Shown here: piece after piece, positions 17,444-17,520 of the stretch | Layout of the letters: every line of letters starts with the position of its first letter | Numbering within the stretch: the stretch's first letter is position 1 | From: Candidatus Puniceispirillum sp. | GTDB lineage: Bacteria > Pseudomonadota > Alphaproteobacteria > Puniceispirillales > Puniceispirillaceae | DNA length: 17,520 nt | Assembly: GCA_016778825.1 (NCBI GenBank) | Contig: JADHOU010000005.1 | Location: forward strand, 1-17,520 | Direction: 5' to 3' | Translations under genes and position numbers: made by a program | Notes under the pieces: generated by a model | Told to the model about the DNA's origin: nothing | The model's input: only the letters and a program-made list of their open reading frames with translations | Database searches by the model: none

Positions 17444-17520
17444 GCCCGGAACCCACTTCAAGGATTAACATACAGTAACGATTTTTTTGCCCTTGTTGCA
17501 AGAGACCAAAGCCCATCAAA

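Overview
The window reads as a contiguous piece of an alphaproteobacterial chromosome. The clearest evidence is a RegB/RegA (PrrBA/ActSR-type) redox two-component pair, a MetZ-type sulfhydrylase for methionine synthesis, and the alphaproteobacterial style of the replication genes. Base composition is close to balanced, with frequent GGC, TTG and AT-rich third positions. This would fit a marine lineage such as SAR116, but the lineage is inference only. I see no insertion sequence, phage gene, CRISPR array, tRNA or rRNA.

Right half (about 8.7-17.5 kb, all minus strand, read right to left): dnaA, dnaN, recF and gyrB in the classical replication-initiation order. These are followed closely by regB and regA, then a small DUF1737 gene that overlaps metZ by one base. 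A perfect DnaA box lies inside the start of dnaA. Between regA and DUF1737 lies a compact RNA fold placed and shaped like a SAM-II/SAM-V riboswitch, which would control DUF1737-metZ at translation. metZ ends at a good stem-loop terminator. Next comes a 40-residue lipoprotein gene with its own possible promoter.

Middle (4.1-7.0 kb, minus): a two-gene malonate operon. Malonyl-CoA decarboxylase (GTG start) is upstream of malonyl-CoA synthetase. Together they turn malonate into malonyl-CoA and then acetyl-CoA plus CO2. No transporter or regulator lies beside them. The genes face a plus-strand pair across a 10-bp convergent hairpin.

Left (1-4.1 kb): on the plus strand, a homoserine-dehydrogenase-like oxidoreductase with a C-terminal SAF domain, then a GlcG/HbpS-like protein separated by a structured leader ending in a U-tract. 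On the minus strand, a Pal/OmpA-type lipoprotein, a TauE/SafE-type membrane protein, and the N-terminal part of an acyl-CoA ligase cut by the window edge.

Most of the window is ordinary conserved chromosome. The points most worth following are the riboswitch-like element ahead of DUF1737-metZ, the altered phospho-acceptor box of RegB (His-Lys-Leu-Gly-Ser instead of His-Glu-Leu-Gly-Thr), the unlisted mini-lipoprotein, and several structured leaders.
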